Assembly (NCBI GenBank): GCA_009731375.1
Contig: BJOX01000060.1
Coordinates: 789,964-853,963 of the forward strand
Length of the DNA stretch: 64,000 bases
DNA from: Paulinella micropora
Lineage: Eukaryota; Cercozoa; Imbricatea; Euglyphida
Reading direction: 5' to 3'
The position numbers and the translations under genes were made by a program. Shown one piece after another: positions 36,224 through 45,976 of this stretch. Below the pieces are notes generated by a model. It saw nothing but the letters and a program-made list of their open reading frames with translations, ran no database searches and had not been told where the DNA came from. Numbering within the stretch: position 1 is the first letter of the stretch; each line of letters opens with the position of its first letter.

Positions 36224-37541
36224 GTGAAATTAACAGGAACCCAAACAATAGCAGGAAAAAAAGAATTTAGCGGAATATTAGCAATTTCATTAGGTGTCCT
36301 GTGTATAGTAGGTAGGAATTCAAAAGGAACAGGAGCAACAGGGGGCTTAGAATTATATGGAACCAGTGGCAATATGAATGGCCCGCACATTCAAGCATTC
36401 GTTCATTCATCTGTTTATCCTGTATTTCAACAATTAAACTTTGCGCAATACAATATTGCTTTAAGTTTTGATAGTTATTGGGATGGTTCGAACTGGAAAT
36501 CAAGCGACCCTGGCTCAAACTTTCAAATATACAAATTAAGTGATAAACTCGCTTTTAACTACAAATCGGGAGTAGCACTGGGAGGAACCATAGCATTTAG
36601 TGAGGCAATGAACATAAGCAATACGGGGGTGATATCAGCGAATGCGGGTATGAAAATAGGAATTCAAGGGCAAACAGACGGGACAAATGCGAGAGGAATA
36701 TTTATGTGGGATACTACTGACTCAAACTGGGGAATATATATGTCGACTTCTGGGGCGGGTAATTCATTAAGTGGAGGAACAGCACCAGCAGGAGCTGGAT
36801 TTAGTAGTCATGCTATAAGATTTAGAGTGAATAATACTTCATCCAATGGTTTTGTATGGAAGTAGTGTGAATAATGCTTTAATGACATTGAGAGGGAATG
36901 ATGGTTTTTTGTGGTGCTATGGTGGCTTTCAAACAGACAACAGCATAACAATTAACAATTCAACCTCTCCACTTTACTTCGTAGACGGCACGACAGCCAC
37001 GTGCTGTATAATTATAAGGTGGTCTGACGATAACCACGCCATATTTTGTAAGAGAAATACGAATGAAATGTATTTTAAGGAATACTGCACTTGTTATTTC
37101 CAAACCACGGGAGCAAACACGAGAGCAACACTTACAAGCAGTGGTATTGTTAATACTTCTGACAGGAGACACAAAACCGATATAAGGGATGCTAAATTCT
37201 GCTGTTTAGATTTCATGAATGCTCTTAAACCAAAGTGCTTCAAACTTAGAGAATCAAAAAGAGAGAATTGCGGATTTATTGCTCAGGATATTGAAGAATA
37301 AGTTGAAAAAAATTAATATGTTTTAACCCAGTTGAAGACCATAAAGTGTCAAAAGAAGACGGGACAACAGAAGAATTAAAAACAATGAATTATTTTGATT
37401 TAATAGCACCAATAGTTAAAGCCACACAGGAGTTATCAGAAAAGGTGATTAATTTAGAAAAAGAAAATAAACTTTTACTTAATATATTACAAGATCAAGC
37501 AAGCCAATTAGCAGAATTCCAAGCGGAAGTATTCCCTTCTC

Positions 37542-37757
37542 ATGCTCCCTAGATTACACCCACCACCGCCAGTCATAGAGACGGAAGACTTGACACCAGA
37601 GTTGAAGAACCGTGTTTTAGACCTATCGCTAAAGAATGAGGAGAAAAAAATTGACCACGAATACGATGAAAGTTGGGATTGCTGTTTGACTAAGCGAAAA
37701 ACGACAGCAGACTTATTAAATACTTATTTTAAATGGGTATCATTATCGCCATTATAA
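37542..37757 (+). CDS. Small unknown protein (71 aa)
   Basis: ATG 37542 overlaps the end of the fibre frame. The sequence is proline-rich at the start and then charged (LTPELKNRVLDLSLKNEEKK). Its last codons overlap the next small gene. No family recognised. Confidence 0.35.
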   Translation: MLPRLHPPPPVIETEDLTPELKNRVLDLSLKNEEKKIDHEYDESWDCCLTKRKTTADLLNTYFKWVSLSPL

Positions 37758-37879
37758 CCCTTTGTATCGTGAGGCTATCTGAAAAGAACTTACCGTGTGA
37801 GGTTGCTAACACTTATGTCGGAATTTTAACACTATTGATTGGAATATGCCTTCCATCGCCTTCTTCAAGTAAGAAATGA
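37733..37879 (+). CDS. Small membrane protein (48 aa)
   Basis: ATG 37733 to TGA 37877-37879. Two hydrophobic segments (GIIIAIITLCIV and VGILTLLIGICL) flank a short polar loop. It overlaps the preceding small ORF by 25 bp in another frame. Small membrane proteins are common in this gene class, but no homologue is recognised. Confidence 0.4.
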   Translation: MGIIIAIITLCIVRLSEKNLPCEVANTYVGILTLLIGICLPSPSSSKK

Positions 37880-38131
37880 ACATTCATACAAATGTATTTT
37901 ATACCACGAAGCATCATTTGAACATATTAAAGGTATGGAGTCATCAAAACTAACACACCAATCACTCATCTGCTTATACACACATTTAAATTTGGTTTCT
38001 ATTCCTTTTTGAATACAATAAAGACAACTTTCATTCTTTTTTTCGCTGACATGTGAATAGAAATCACAGTCGGTCCGAGCAGAAATATTAATTAATAAAA
38101 AGTTTATAAATATAAATATAGAGGGCATCAC
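37865..38131 (-). CDS. Putative secreted cysteine-rich protein (88 aa)
   Basis: On the opposite strand to its neighbours. An N-terminal hydrophobic signal-like segment (PSIFIFINFLLINIS) is followed by about 65 polar residues with seven cysteines (in order DC, SC, YC, KC, WC, IC, EC). Its start lies 2 bp from the start of the plus-strand ORF at 38133, so the two would be divergently transcribed. An extracellular disulphide-bonded product is inferred; no family is recognised, and a chance ORF cannot be excluded. Confidence 0.4.
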   Translation of the reverse strand: MMPSIFIFINFLLINISARTDCDFYSHVSEKKNESCLYCIQKGIETKFKCVYKQMSDWCVSFDDSIPLICSNDASWYKIHLYECSFLT

Positions 38132-38132
38132 A

Positions 38133-38210
38133 ATGGCAGACTATAAATACCAAAAGATTATTTTTCTGAGTAATGATTTTCCTGGTGGGGTTAATGGTAG
38201 CAAGACATGA
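38133..38210 (+). CDS. 25-aa ORF overlapping the next gene
   Basis: ATG 38133 follows TATAAATATAGAGG at a distance of about 15 bp. Its TGA overlaps the ATG of the following gene (ATGA). It may be a leader peptide or a remnant. Confidence 0.25.
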   Translation: MADYKYQKIIFLSNDFPGGVNGSKT

Positions 38211-38503
38211 CAAAAACATTTCAAATGAACTTTACCCCAACCAGAATGAATGTTAATTTTATCCACTATATGAATAATTTAGCAGAGACGAAAACAAAAA
38301 TCATTCATATGGACCGCGTCGGAATTATTGGCACATTCGCCGACAGTAACACCGCAAACATTTCCAATCTTAGCTACAACTTAGGTATTATTAATTCGAC
38401 CGACAGGCAATACACTTTTAAAGTGCTTAAAACGGACAATGGTAATATTGAGACTGAAGCACTGGGCGGAAGAATTGTTATTTGTTTAGAATTTCTTGGC
38501 TGA
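38207..38503 (+). CDS. Conserved-looking unknown protein (98 aa)
   Basis: An intact frame from ATG 38207 with alternating polar and hydrophobic beta-like segments (KIIHMDRVGIIGTF, GGRIVICLEFLG). It lies directly upstream of the packaging ATPase, a position often held by small virion proteins in Polintons. No family recognised. Confidence 0.5.
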   Translation: MTKTFQMNFTPTRMNVNFIHYMNNLAETKTKIIHMDRVGIIGTFADSNTANISNLSYNLGIINSTDRQYTFKVLKTDNGNIETEALGGRIVICLEFLG

Positions 38504-38518
38504 TAAAAATATAGAGTG

Positions 38519-39291
38519 ATGGAAAAAATTAATGATATACGAGTTAGGCCAGTTAAGCAAAACGGAGATGGAGACAAGTTGGCTAAAGGATATAAGTTAT
38601 TTGACGAGCCGTATGCCAAAATTTTTCTTCTCGCTCGCAAGAAGAGTGGCAAGACGACCGCACTGTTTGAAATCCTGAAACGAACTACTGACAGAAAGAC
38701 CCGTATGTTATTATTGCCAGCACAATACACAAGACCACATATACAAAGAAATGGTTAAGCACTTCAAGAAAAAGGGAAACCCGATGGCTATATACACATA
38801 TGGCTACAGTGTGATTGATTACGAGTTAGACAAGCTCAATAAGCCAGACGAGGAGCAAGAAGAAGGCGAGATTGTACAGGATGGTAAAGAAGAACCGAAG
38901 CAGAAGTTTCTTTATTTTTGGTAAGGAGGAAGAGAAGAAGCAGGGACAAGCACCTAAACAGAGCAAATACATTACACCAGAAGTCGTGTTCGTGCTAGAT
39001 GATTTGGGTAGCGGGTTGAGAGATAAGTCTGTGAGCGACCTGTTGAAAAAAAGTAGACACTACAAGTCAAAGGTGATTATGAGTTCGCAATACCTAAACG
39101 ACTTACGGCCTGAGGCGATTAAACAATTAGACTACCTTCTTATTTTTCCTGGTCAGAGTGTTGATAAAATTGAACTCGTGTATAAACATTTGGACCTCGG
39201 CTACGACCTTGAATACTTCATTGAAAAATATCACGAGCTACCAAGGAACGGTTTAACTTTTTGTATGTTGATGCGGTGTTGGGCAAACTGA
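38519..39291 (+). pseudogene. A32-like FtsK/HerA packaging ATPase, frameshifted
   Basis: ATG 38519. Walker A is in LLARKKSGKTTALFEI (about 38624-38670). The first frame stops at 38756-38758. A second frame (about 38745-38935) carries the linker (HFKKKGNPMAIYTYGYS). A third carries Walker B in VVFVLDDLGSG (about 38980) and the sensor-like SSQYLNDLRPEA, ending at 39291. Two frameshifts therefore separate the nucleotide-binding motifs. The role in Polintons and related viruses is ATP-driven genome packaging into the capsid. Upstream AAAATATAGAG is the usual promoter-like motif. Confidence 0.85.
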
Positions 39292-39317
39292 GGCAAAATT
39301 TCAATAAACGATTTTTG

Positions 39318-39358
39318 TGATTTTTTTTTTTTTTTTTTTTTTTTAGAACTATATATAG
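39318..39358 (+). promoter_or_regulatory. T tract plus ACTATATATAG before the virion-like gene
   Basis: A run of about 25 T, then TAGAACTATATATAG directly touching ATG 39359. Member of the motif set described for this element. Confidence 0.5.
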
Positions 39359-39664
39359 ATGCCAACATCACCAGTGATTATCAGTAGTCCATCAGGGTAT
39401 AACATCAGCTACAATCCCAGTATGCCACAAGCAGGAGGAAGAAAGAAGAAGGTAAACAAGAAACAAACAGGAGGCAAAATCAACTGGAAAAAAGTCGAAC
39501 AAGCCATATTGGATGCTAATAGTTTATTAGAAAGAATAACTTGGTATCGAGGGGTGCTACTTTTCTTAGCGATGTCGGAGTGCCTTTATGCCGATCGTGT
39601 AGCGAAGGCGGCGGCGAAACAGGGATACGGCAAGCAACGAGGTGGGGCTGTCAAGTTTCATTAG
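39359..39664 (+). CDS. Small basic, glycine-rich virion-like protein (101 aa)
   Basis: ATG 39359 follows a long T tract and ACTATATATAG. The protein has a flexible S/P/G-rich N-terminus, a basic GGRKKKVNKKQTGGK stretch, a hydrophobic helix (YRGVLLFLAMSECLYA) and a basic C-terminus. The size, charge and position between ATPase and protease fit a minor virion or core protein, but this is inference from context. Confidence 0.5.
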   Translation: MPTSPVIISSPSGYNISYNPSMPQAGGRKKKVNKKQTGGKINWKKVEQAILDANSLLERITWYRGVLLFLAMSECLYADRVAKAAAKQGYGKQRGGAVKFH

Positions 39665-39756
39665 ATATTAAACTAAAACTTTCTATTATTTTTTTTTAAC
39701 TTAATATAAAATGGTTGTAAAAAACAGCGAAAAAAACTTTTAAAAAACAGCCCCCG

Positions 39757-40533
39757 ATGATATACAGAACCAAAGATGGCCTGCCGTATATTAAAGTAAA
39801 AGGCAAACGAGCAAATCTCAACTTTGGAAAGAAAACGAATGACCTTTCAACACTTCAAATTGTTAAACTGTTTTTGAAATATATGGGGAAGACTGCCCCT
39901 ACGAAGCGAAAAACCCGCGAGAAAGTAATTAAGTCTGAATTCAACCGTCTTGAGCACGAAATCCGCAACCAGGTAAACAAACAGCTAGATAAACTCAAAA
40001 TGGAAAAGTATGAGCAAATACACGAGCTAGAAAAGAAAGACAGAGAAACAAAAGAACAACAAAAGAAAATAGAAGAGCGAGAAGCAGAAACGAAAAGAAA
40101 TGAACTAGCACTCATACAAACTGAATCAGCTCAAGCTCAAAGAATGGCTGATATTGACAGAGAAATAAAAACCAAAATGCGATTAACGATACTTTACTTG
40201 AAAGATCAATAGCGATGAATGAAGCGAAAGGTGAATTAAAAAGAATGGAAATAAAAGGAAGGGAAAGAACTGGAAGACAGTATGTTTTGACAGAAGAAGA
40301 ACTCTAAGCATTAGCAGACGAAGTTAAAAGAAGGAGTGATGAAGCAAAACAACGACAGGATGAGTTAAGACAGCAAGCGATTAAAGCAGACAGGCAAGCT
40401 ATGGAAGCGGATGTGAAGACCAAACAAGCACTGATACAAAGAGCAAAAATTCTATTTGCTGGTGGTAATAATAGAAAGATTCATGTCAATAACTTAGCAA
40501 AAAATTTAGGGTGGAAAAACACTGGGAAGTAGA
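39757..40533 (+). pseudogene. Coiled-coil protein, frameshifted
   Basis: ATG 39757 starts MIYRTKDGLPYIKVKGKRAN. A folded N-terminus of about 50 residues is followed by a very long charged helix (ELEKKDRETKEQQKKIEERE). The frame stops at 40210-40212. Helix-forming sequence continues in another frame to about 40533 (KRRSDEAKQRQDELRQQ, then KILFAGGNNRKIHVNNLAKN), with one internal stop near 40306. It was probably one protein of about 250 residues or more. It may have been joined to, or co-transcribed with, the protease downstream. Confidence 0.5.
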
Positions 40534-40725
40534 AAAGGAAACATAGATGCTGAAGGCAGAACAGCCACAAAATATGTCAAAGAAATAATAAGAGGCAGAG
40601 CTGGCCAACTTAACATAACCGCTGGTATGACATTTGAAGAATTGGAAAATGCTTTAATAGGTCTAACCGCACAGGCGGAACTGGTGCGAAAAAATTTGAA
40701 GACATCATAAAAAATATTAACTAAG
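40534..40725 (+). other. Coding remnant between coiled-coil and protease genes
   Basis: A short frame reads GRTATKYVKEIIRGRAGQL and ITAGMTFEELENALIGL and looks like former coding sequence, but I cannot assign it to either neighbour. Confidence 0.3.
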
Positions 40726-41336
40726 ATGATGATAAAAAAGCATTTGAAACGAAGTGAATGGAAAGCCGAATCAAAGAAAAAAGAATTAGTAAATACTCTA
40801 ATAAACAAAATGTATGCTGACCCTAACAAAATGAGCAAGAGGGGTTGGGGAGAGGTTTAATGACGGACGAAATAGACAACATCATGAAATATAATTGGTA
40901 TTTGAGGACAGTAGCGAGCGATGAAATAAACAAACTGAAACCAGAAAAAAGAAAGAAGTATGTGTTTATTATGAACTTGGATAAGTCTAGTCAACCAGGC
41001 TCACATTGGATTGCTGTTTGGGTTGATCTAATTAAAGACAATTCTATCGAAATCTACGACCCGCTCGCACTGTATAAGCCGACCGACCTATTTCAACACC
41101 AAATGAAACAGCTTATTGAAAAGAGTAAGCAGAGCACATACCTGCTCATGAAGGTTAATCAAGTTAAAAACCAAAGTGATACAACAAATACCTGCGGTTG
41201 GCATAGTATCAGGTTTTTGTTAGAACGAGCGAAAGGAAACCGCTTTAAATTTGCCAGCGGTTGGACAGACTTAAAAGAAAAAGAAGCGGAGGAGTTGAAA
41301 GCCCAGAACGGCTACGGCTTTGACACATTCATCTGA
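40726..41336 (+). pseudogene. Adenain/Ulp1-like cysteine protease
   Basis: The main frame 40845-41336 has the catalytic order His-Asp-Cys: H in PGSHWIAVWVD, D in IEIYDPLA and C in TNTCGWHSIRFLL. This order and spacing are those of adenovirus-type maturation proteases and Ulp1 relatives. The N-terminal portion (MMIKKHLKRSEWKAE from ATG 40726) lies in another frame, with a shift around 40840-40860 before LMTDEIDNIM. The role in Polintons is proteolytic maturation of capsid precursors. The penton gene follows 61 bp downstream. Confidence 0.85.
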
Positions 41337-41397
41337 AGTAATTAAAACAAAAATATATTTTTTCTAATATTATATAGTTTTTGAGGTCGTAGCTGCA

Positions 41398-42264
41398 ATG
41401 GATTATAGGGGAGGCAGGAGCTCTAACATTTACTATGTCAACAGCAAAAATAGGATAAACGGCACGGACAGTGATTTCACTCACTCCATTGATATGAAAT
41501 CGCTAGACAATCCAACACACTGTAAAATACTTTATATTTATGTGCCGAAATCGTATTACTCTGTGACAAGTCCTTACAATACTTTTACTCTGAGTTAAAA
41601 CGGCAACGAGGTACTCATTACGATACCCGAAGGCAACTACACAATGAACAAACTGGCCGAGGTGCTAACCGCAGAAAGCCCCAATGACTACACATACACA
41701 ATAACAAGCAGCAACACAAACACCGAACCCGAAGATGGTAAGTTATTGTTTACCGTAGCGAACAATCCCATTAACATTCAACCGCGATTTGTATTTGATG
41801 ACGAAACTCGTATTCACGAAATTATGGGGTTTGAGCGGTCCTCTACTTATTTCTTTGCTAATAATAACCTAAGGTTGCCAAATGTCATAATATTGACGGG
41901 CGAAAAAACATATTTCTTTGCTAATAATAACCTAAGGTTGCCAAATGTCATAATATTGACGGGCGAAAAAACATTGTATCTTCAATCGGATTTAGTCGGC
42001 GAAGGTGATAATCACGTATTACAGGAAATATACACGGCTAATGAAATCCCGTTTGGCTCTGTTATCTACGACGGAAGCGGGTCGGAGTATGGCAAACGGC
42101 TATCTACGAGTTCAAGCAATGTGTATCGGTTTTACTTGACTGACGAAAACGACCAACCCATTAACCTCAGCTGGCTCGGCATTGTTATGACTTTGTTGAT
42201 TTACAGGGAAACGAATTATTTTAATTTATTTACATCATTTTTCAATTTGTTAAAAAACCGTTAA
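41398..42264 (+). pseudogene. Penton-like minor capsid protein, with in-frame stop
   Basis: ATG 41398 follows a T tract, TAATATTATATAG and a GAGGTCGTAG leader. The first 66 codons (SSNIYYVNSKNRINGTDSDF) show the typical penton opening about residues lying under preferred positions. TAA at 41596-41598 interrupts the frame, which continues in register to 42264. Context (protease, penton, major capsid in order) and beta-rich composition support a single jelly-roll vertex protein. A perfect 63-bp tandem duplication lies at about 41848-41973 (encodes YFFANNNLRLPNVIIL twice). The C-terminus may be altered, since the last 30 residues are unusually hydrophobic. Confidence 0.75.
41848..41973 (+). repeat. 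63-bp perfect tandem duplication in the penton-like gene
   Basis: TTTGCTAATAATAACCTAAG and the following bases occur twice in register, adding 21 residues. Confidence 0.9.
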
Positions 42265-42274
42265 TTAATTTTAA

Positions 42275-42315
42275 TTTTAGAATTATTTATTTTTTTCTCG
42301 TATTACAATATAGGA
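42275..42315 (+). promoter_or_regulatory. T tract plus TATTACAATATAGG before the major capsid gene
   Basis: TTATTTATTTTTTTCTCG followed by TATTACAATATAGG; an A-rich ~25-bp leader separates it from ATG 42340. A near-identical TATTACAATATA occurs before the gene at 44017. Confidence 0.5.
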
Positions 42316-42339
42316 CAACCAAAAAAGAAGAAAAACAAA

Positions 42340-43903
42340 ATGCCCACGTCACACGGAGGCGAACTGGATTTCAGCAGGACTGACTACATCAGTGCTTCTT
42401 ATCGTTTGAATAAGCTTACCCCTCGTGAGGGTGCTATTAATGTCACTGTAACTACAGCAGGAGGGCAGGAAAGCAACTTTGACCTTATCAGCCGTCCGTT
42501 TAACTTGGCTCGCTCTGTTTTGAGTTTTACTTATGCTCCAGAGGCGAAGGCTGGAAACTACAATAAATGCTTTATGGACTGCTTAGCCCCGATTAGGCAG
42601 ATTCAATTGATTACAAGAGGTGGTGTTTATTTGTGCGACATTAATGAAGTCGGAAATATCACTAAGATGATTTGGAAACCCGAAACCTCGCTTAATGATT
42701 TCCTAGCTTTGGAAAACCACGACAATGGAACTGGAGCTGGTTGTATGCTTCAGAAGAACAATACAACAAGCGGGGCGAGTTTTACTAACACCGCCGCGAC
42801 CGAAAGAAAAGTTAGCTTGCTTGATGCTATCAATACTAAAGCAGACGGTACGGGTTTGACCGCTGTTGGTGCTACAAATGCTGGTGATGTATCGGCGGCG
42901 ATTACTACTCGTATTACTGAAGTTATGTCGTCATACCAAGCTAAGATGCGGGCTTACTTAACTCAACCAGCAACCAATGCTCGCAGACACGATGATACTT
43001 TAATCTCCGTAGGAACTGGTACTCTTAGTGTTGTTAATGTCGCACACAATGAGGCTAAGTATTTTTCTGGAGGCTCTCTTAATAATGCCAGCCCGAGTGT
43101 TAATGTTAAGATTAATCTTGGAATGCTTTACAATACTATTTTTGCTCTGGATAAAATATTATGTATCCAGAAATTTTGACTATGCGGATTGTTTGGCAAA
43201 TGTCACCCAAAATTTTTTATTACAACGATGAGTTGCTTTCTACTGGTGGTACTGTCGCACCAGCTGATTAAAATGTTTCTGTTACTAATCTCAGCCTTTT
43301 CTTAGCTGTTGAAACTAACCCCGATGTCATTCAATCAATTCAACAGACGATTATGAGCCCCGAAGGTATGAGCTTCAACATTGATTATTCTTATTTGTAT
43401 AAAAACACTGTCGGCACAGCTTCGCAGTCTCAAAATGTCATCCTTAGATTTGACAGAGGTCACGGACGACGACTTAAGAAATTTATCATTCCGTATTTAA
43501 TGAAGTTGAAAATAAGAACACTGCTTATGACAATAGTAACCTGCTTGGTTCTAAGGTACAAACTTTTTATACCACACTAGACGGGGCACGACAGCAGGAA
43601 TTCAATGTTGATTGTCAAACTGGAAAACTAGAAGACTATATGTATCTTAAGCCGAAGTTGGAAGGCTCTGCTTTGATGAATAGCAATGTTTATCAATACA
43701 GCTGGGTTTGGTGTGACAGCTTTGACAATACTCGCCCTCTGTGGAGCAAGGACCAAAATGAAATCAGTGGAATAAGTCTACTAGAAACTGAGCGACGATG
43801 GGAGTTTATCGGAAACACTGCCAATATTAAGTCTAATCATTACACATTTGTTGTCACTCACCAAGAAGTAACCGTCAGGAACGGCACCATTACTAGAACC
43901 TAA
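42340..43903 (+). pseudogene. Major capsid protein (double jelly-roll type), frameshifted
   Basis: ATG 42340 (MPTSHGGELDFSRTDY) follows TATTACAATATAGG and an A-rich leader. The first frame (280 codons) includes SRPFNLARSVLSFTY, IRQIQLITRGGVYL and SYQAKMRAYLTQP, as in Polinton/virophage-type major capsid proteins. It runs out at 43179. The coding signal continues in two other frames: 43353-43580 (FNIDYSYLYKNTVG) and 43640-43903 (YQYSWVWCDSFDNTRPLW to the stop). Total span is about 520 codons, in the family range. An additional stop lies near 43269. It would form hexon-like trimers of the icosahedral shell. Confidence 0.85.
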
Positions 43904-43954
43904 TGAACCTTCGCCAAAAAACAAAAGCAAAAAGATTAATTAAAAAAATTTAGA

Positions 43955-43980
43955 TTTATTTTTTTATTACAATATACGAA
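43955..43980 (+). promoter_or_regulatory. T tract plus TATTACAATATAC before the virion protein gene
   Basis: TTTATTTTTTTATTACAATATAC, about 40 bp before ATG 44017. The leader contains GAGGTTGTAG, resembling GAGGTCGTAG before the penton-like gene. Confidence 0.5.
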
Positions 43981-44016
43981 GCTTACACAAAACATTTTTG
44001 AGGTTGTAGGCCTACT

Positions 44017-45272
44017 ATGACCACTCACCAACGAAACTTAATAGCACAAAATCCGAAAGGAGACTTCATCAATGTCAAGGTCGGCTACGATGGCAACATT
44101 GAAACCAATAGTATGAAAACAGCTTTCGGAGAAGCATTGGTCGGCCAATTAACACCAGTCCTACAAGAGATTTTCCCCTACACAGTTAATACACGGATAT
44201 GGACATTAACTCAAACTGATTCGTCCGTTTCATTTAATGCGAATATGGCCGAACTAAAAACAGAAACAAAAAATACCGCGAATGCTGTATTGACGAGTAA
44301 AAAAAGAATTAAATACATAACTGGTATGGGAGTTCTAACACGATTTACTGCTTTATGGACTACTGATGAAACGAAAGATTACTATTCATATATCGGCATA
44401 GGTGAAAGTGATTTTACTAATGGCTTCTATTTTTACAAAATAAGAGCGACTGGTATGAATATCGCCAGTGTTAAAGGAGGGATACCGACACTTATTCCCC
44501 AAGCGACCTGGGATGACCCGTGTGATGGGACCAAAGATATGCCCGCCTTAGACTGGACCAAAGGTAATGTATTCCAGATTAAATTTCAATATTTAGGATT
44601 TGGTGCTATAAGGTTCTACATTGAGAATCCGACCACAGGAGAATTTCAGCTGGTTCATACAATAAAATATGCGAATGCGAATGTGGGTGTTAGTCTTTCA
44701 AATACAACCCTACCTTTTTCGGCTTGTATAAGAAATTATGCGGGTGGTAATGCTATTCAAACATTAAAAACTGCTAGTTGTAGTATGTTTATTGAGGGCA
44801 CTAACACTATTAATTCAAGCATATCAAATGAAGCGGAAGGAAGTGAGCCAGCGAGCACAACGGAAAGTCCTATTATTAGCATAAAAAAAATAAAACAACT
44901 TTTAATGGTGCGACCAATTATTCAATTGTTTATCCATCTCTCGTGAGCATATCAAACGAAGACAGCAAAGTTAATATAGTGCGGATTGTGAAAACAACTG
45001 GAGCACTTACGGTGGAGAACTTCGCGGATATTAATACCAAAACTTCAATCGTATCAAAGGACACCAGTGCGACCTCCTTGGGTGTTGCTGTTGTAACTGA
45101 CATTATTCTTAAACTTTATGTTAATTCTAATTCTAGCCAGCTTATTGACCTGCAAACTTACGACATACAACTTTCTCCTGGTGAAAATCTAACATTTTTA
45201 CAAAAGTCTGTATCAGCTCCCAATAATGGAGGAAATGTGAGTGTTATTGTTAATTTCTTAGAGGATCAGTGA
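44017..45272 (+). pseudogene. Phage-like virion protein, frameshifted at an A-run
   Basis: ATG 44017, after a TATTACAATATA motif. The central part (IKYITGMGVLTRFTAL, YYSYIGIGESDFTNGFYF, NVFQIKFQYLGFGAIRFYIE) follows the pattern of a virion-protein domain frequent in tailed phages and some large eukaryotic viruses, with a Gly-rich strand before a Q-Y-L-G-x-G-x-x-R-F motif. The first frame ends at 44946. The second, 44943-45272, continues the protein (VNIVRIVKTTGALTVEN to NFLEDQ). The shift lies in or near the A8 run at about 44882-44890. Probably a surface or fibre-associated component. Confidence 0.65.
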
Positions 45273-45292
45273 TGTGGACATTTAATTAATTT

Positions 45293-45325
45293 TTGTAATA
45301 TTTTTTTCTACTATAATATAGTAAT
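45293..45325 (+). promoter_or_regulatory. T tract plus TATAATATAG before the DUF3223-type gene
   Basis: TAATATTTTTTTCTAC then TATAATATAGTA directly before ATG 45326. Confidence 0.5.
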
Positions 45326-45932
45326 ATGTTTTATCATCGTAAGTTGTATGTTGTTGGAGGTAGGCGGTTTCTAACAAAAGCATCTATCAAATCCCACATA
45401 AGAAGAATAATAAGCAAATATAACGATGGAGAAATACTGAACCCAGAAGATAGTAATTTCGTGCGAGACCTGATAGCCCATCACCCTGGTATAAAAGATG
45501 GTATCATTGATGTTGAAAGTCATTTGAAAACAGGAAGTAAGCACTTTCGTGTAAATGGTAAGCCGTTTTCGTGGAATTGCTGTGTTGACCTCATAGGGCT
45601 TAGCGAATAAAAAGAAAATAGCTAGAGTGTTGAAATATGCGAGCAGGAATACGATAAGACCGCAAATACAAGAATATCTTGACCTTATGGCTATTGATGT
45701 ATTCGTGGAGCCCCGTTACATATGCGAAATAAGTGGTGATAAATATGAGCGGGTTGATGTCCACGTAGACCACCACTTTGACATTATACAATTCAAAGAT
45801 ATCCTTAAACAATACCTTGAAGTGAATAGAGAAGTAGAAGTTGAAGACAACACTTTGAAAGAACCGCATTTCACCAAGTTTAGTGATTTCCACAAACAGA
45901 AAGCAATATTGCGAAGAATAAAAAGGAAATAA
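45326..45932 (+). pseudogene. DUF3223-type protein, frameshifted
   Basis: ATG 45326 follows TATAATATAGTA. The N-terminal frame (to 45610) contains LNPEDSNFVRDLIAHHPG and a C-terminal KHFRVNGKPFSWNCCVDL strand, as in DUF3223. A shift around 45595-45610 leads to the second half (to 45932), with IRPQIQEYLD, a CEISGD turn and VDVHVDHHFDIIQFKDIL, an HNH-like treble-clef arrangement seen in this family. The molecular activity of DUF3223 proteins is not established; nucleic-acid binding or nuclease activity is plausible from the fold. Confidence 0.65.
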
Positions 45933-45976
45933 ATATTAGAGGTAAAATTTATCTCCTTCGTCAATAAATGTATCTC

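Larger units (their letters stand above)
33143..37552 (+). pseudogene. Tail-fibre-like protein with S74-type chaperone; rearranged
   Basis: From ATG 33143 the frame shifts near 33190 and then shows six NLYYT-AR-type repeats (33270-33700), typical of phage and giant-virus fibres. A long module follows (33835-35350) with LTGGTMAGDIK, a carbohydrate-binding-like stretch (AYYAFNADQ to FDYDTLNYDIT), three 51-bp TGTTLTASGLITANAG repeats and NTNWGIYM. A second copy of the module follows, but its N-terminal half (35356-36223) is on minus. Plus-strand coding resumes at 36224 (QTIAGKKEFSG) and ends in an S74-like region with SDRRHKTDI (about 37160), GFIAQDIEE (about 37270) and, after a shift near 37300-37345, a trimerising helix. 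The stop is at 37550-37552. In relatives, S74 domains fold trimeric fibres and then cleave themselves off. The gene is broken by frameshifts near 33190, 33880, 36860 and 37300, besides the inversion. Confidence 0.8.
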
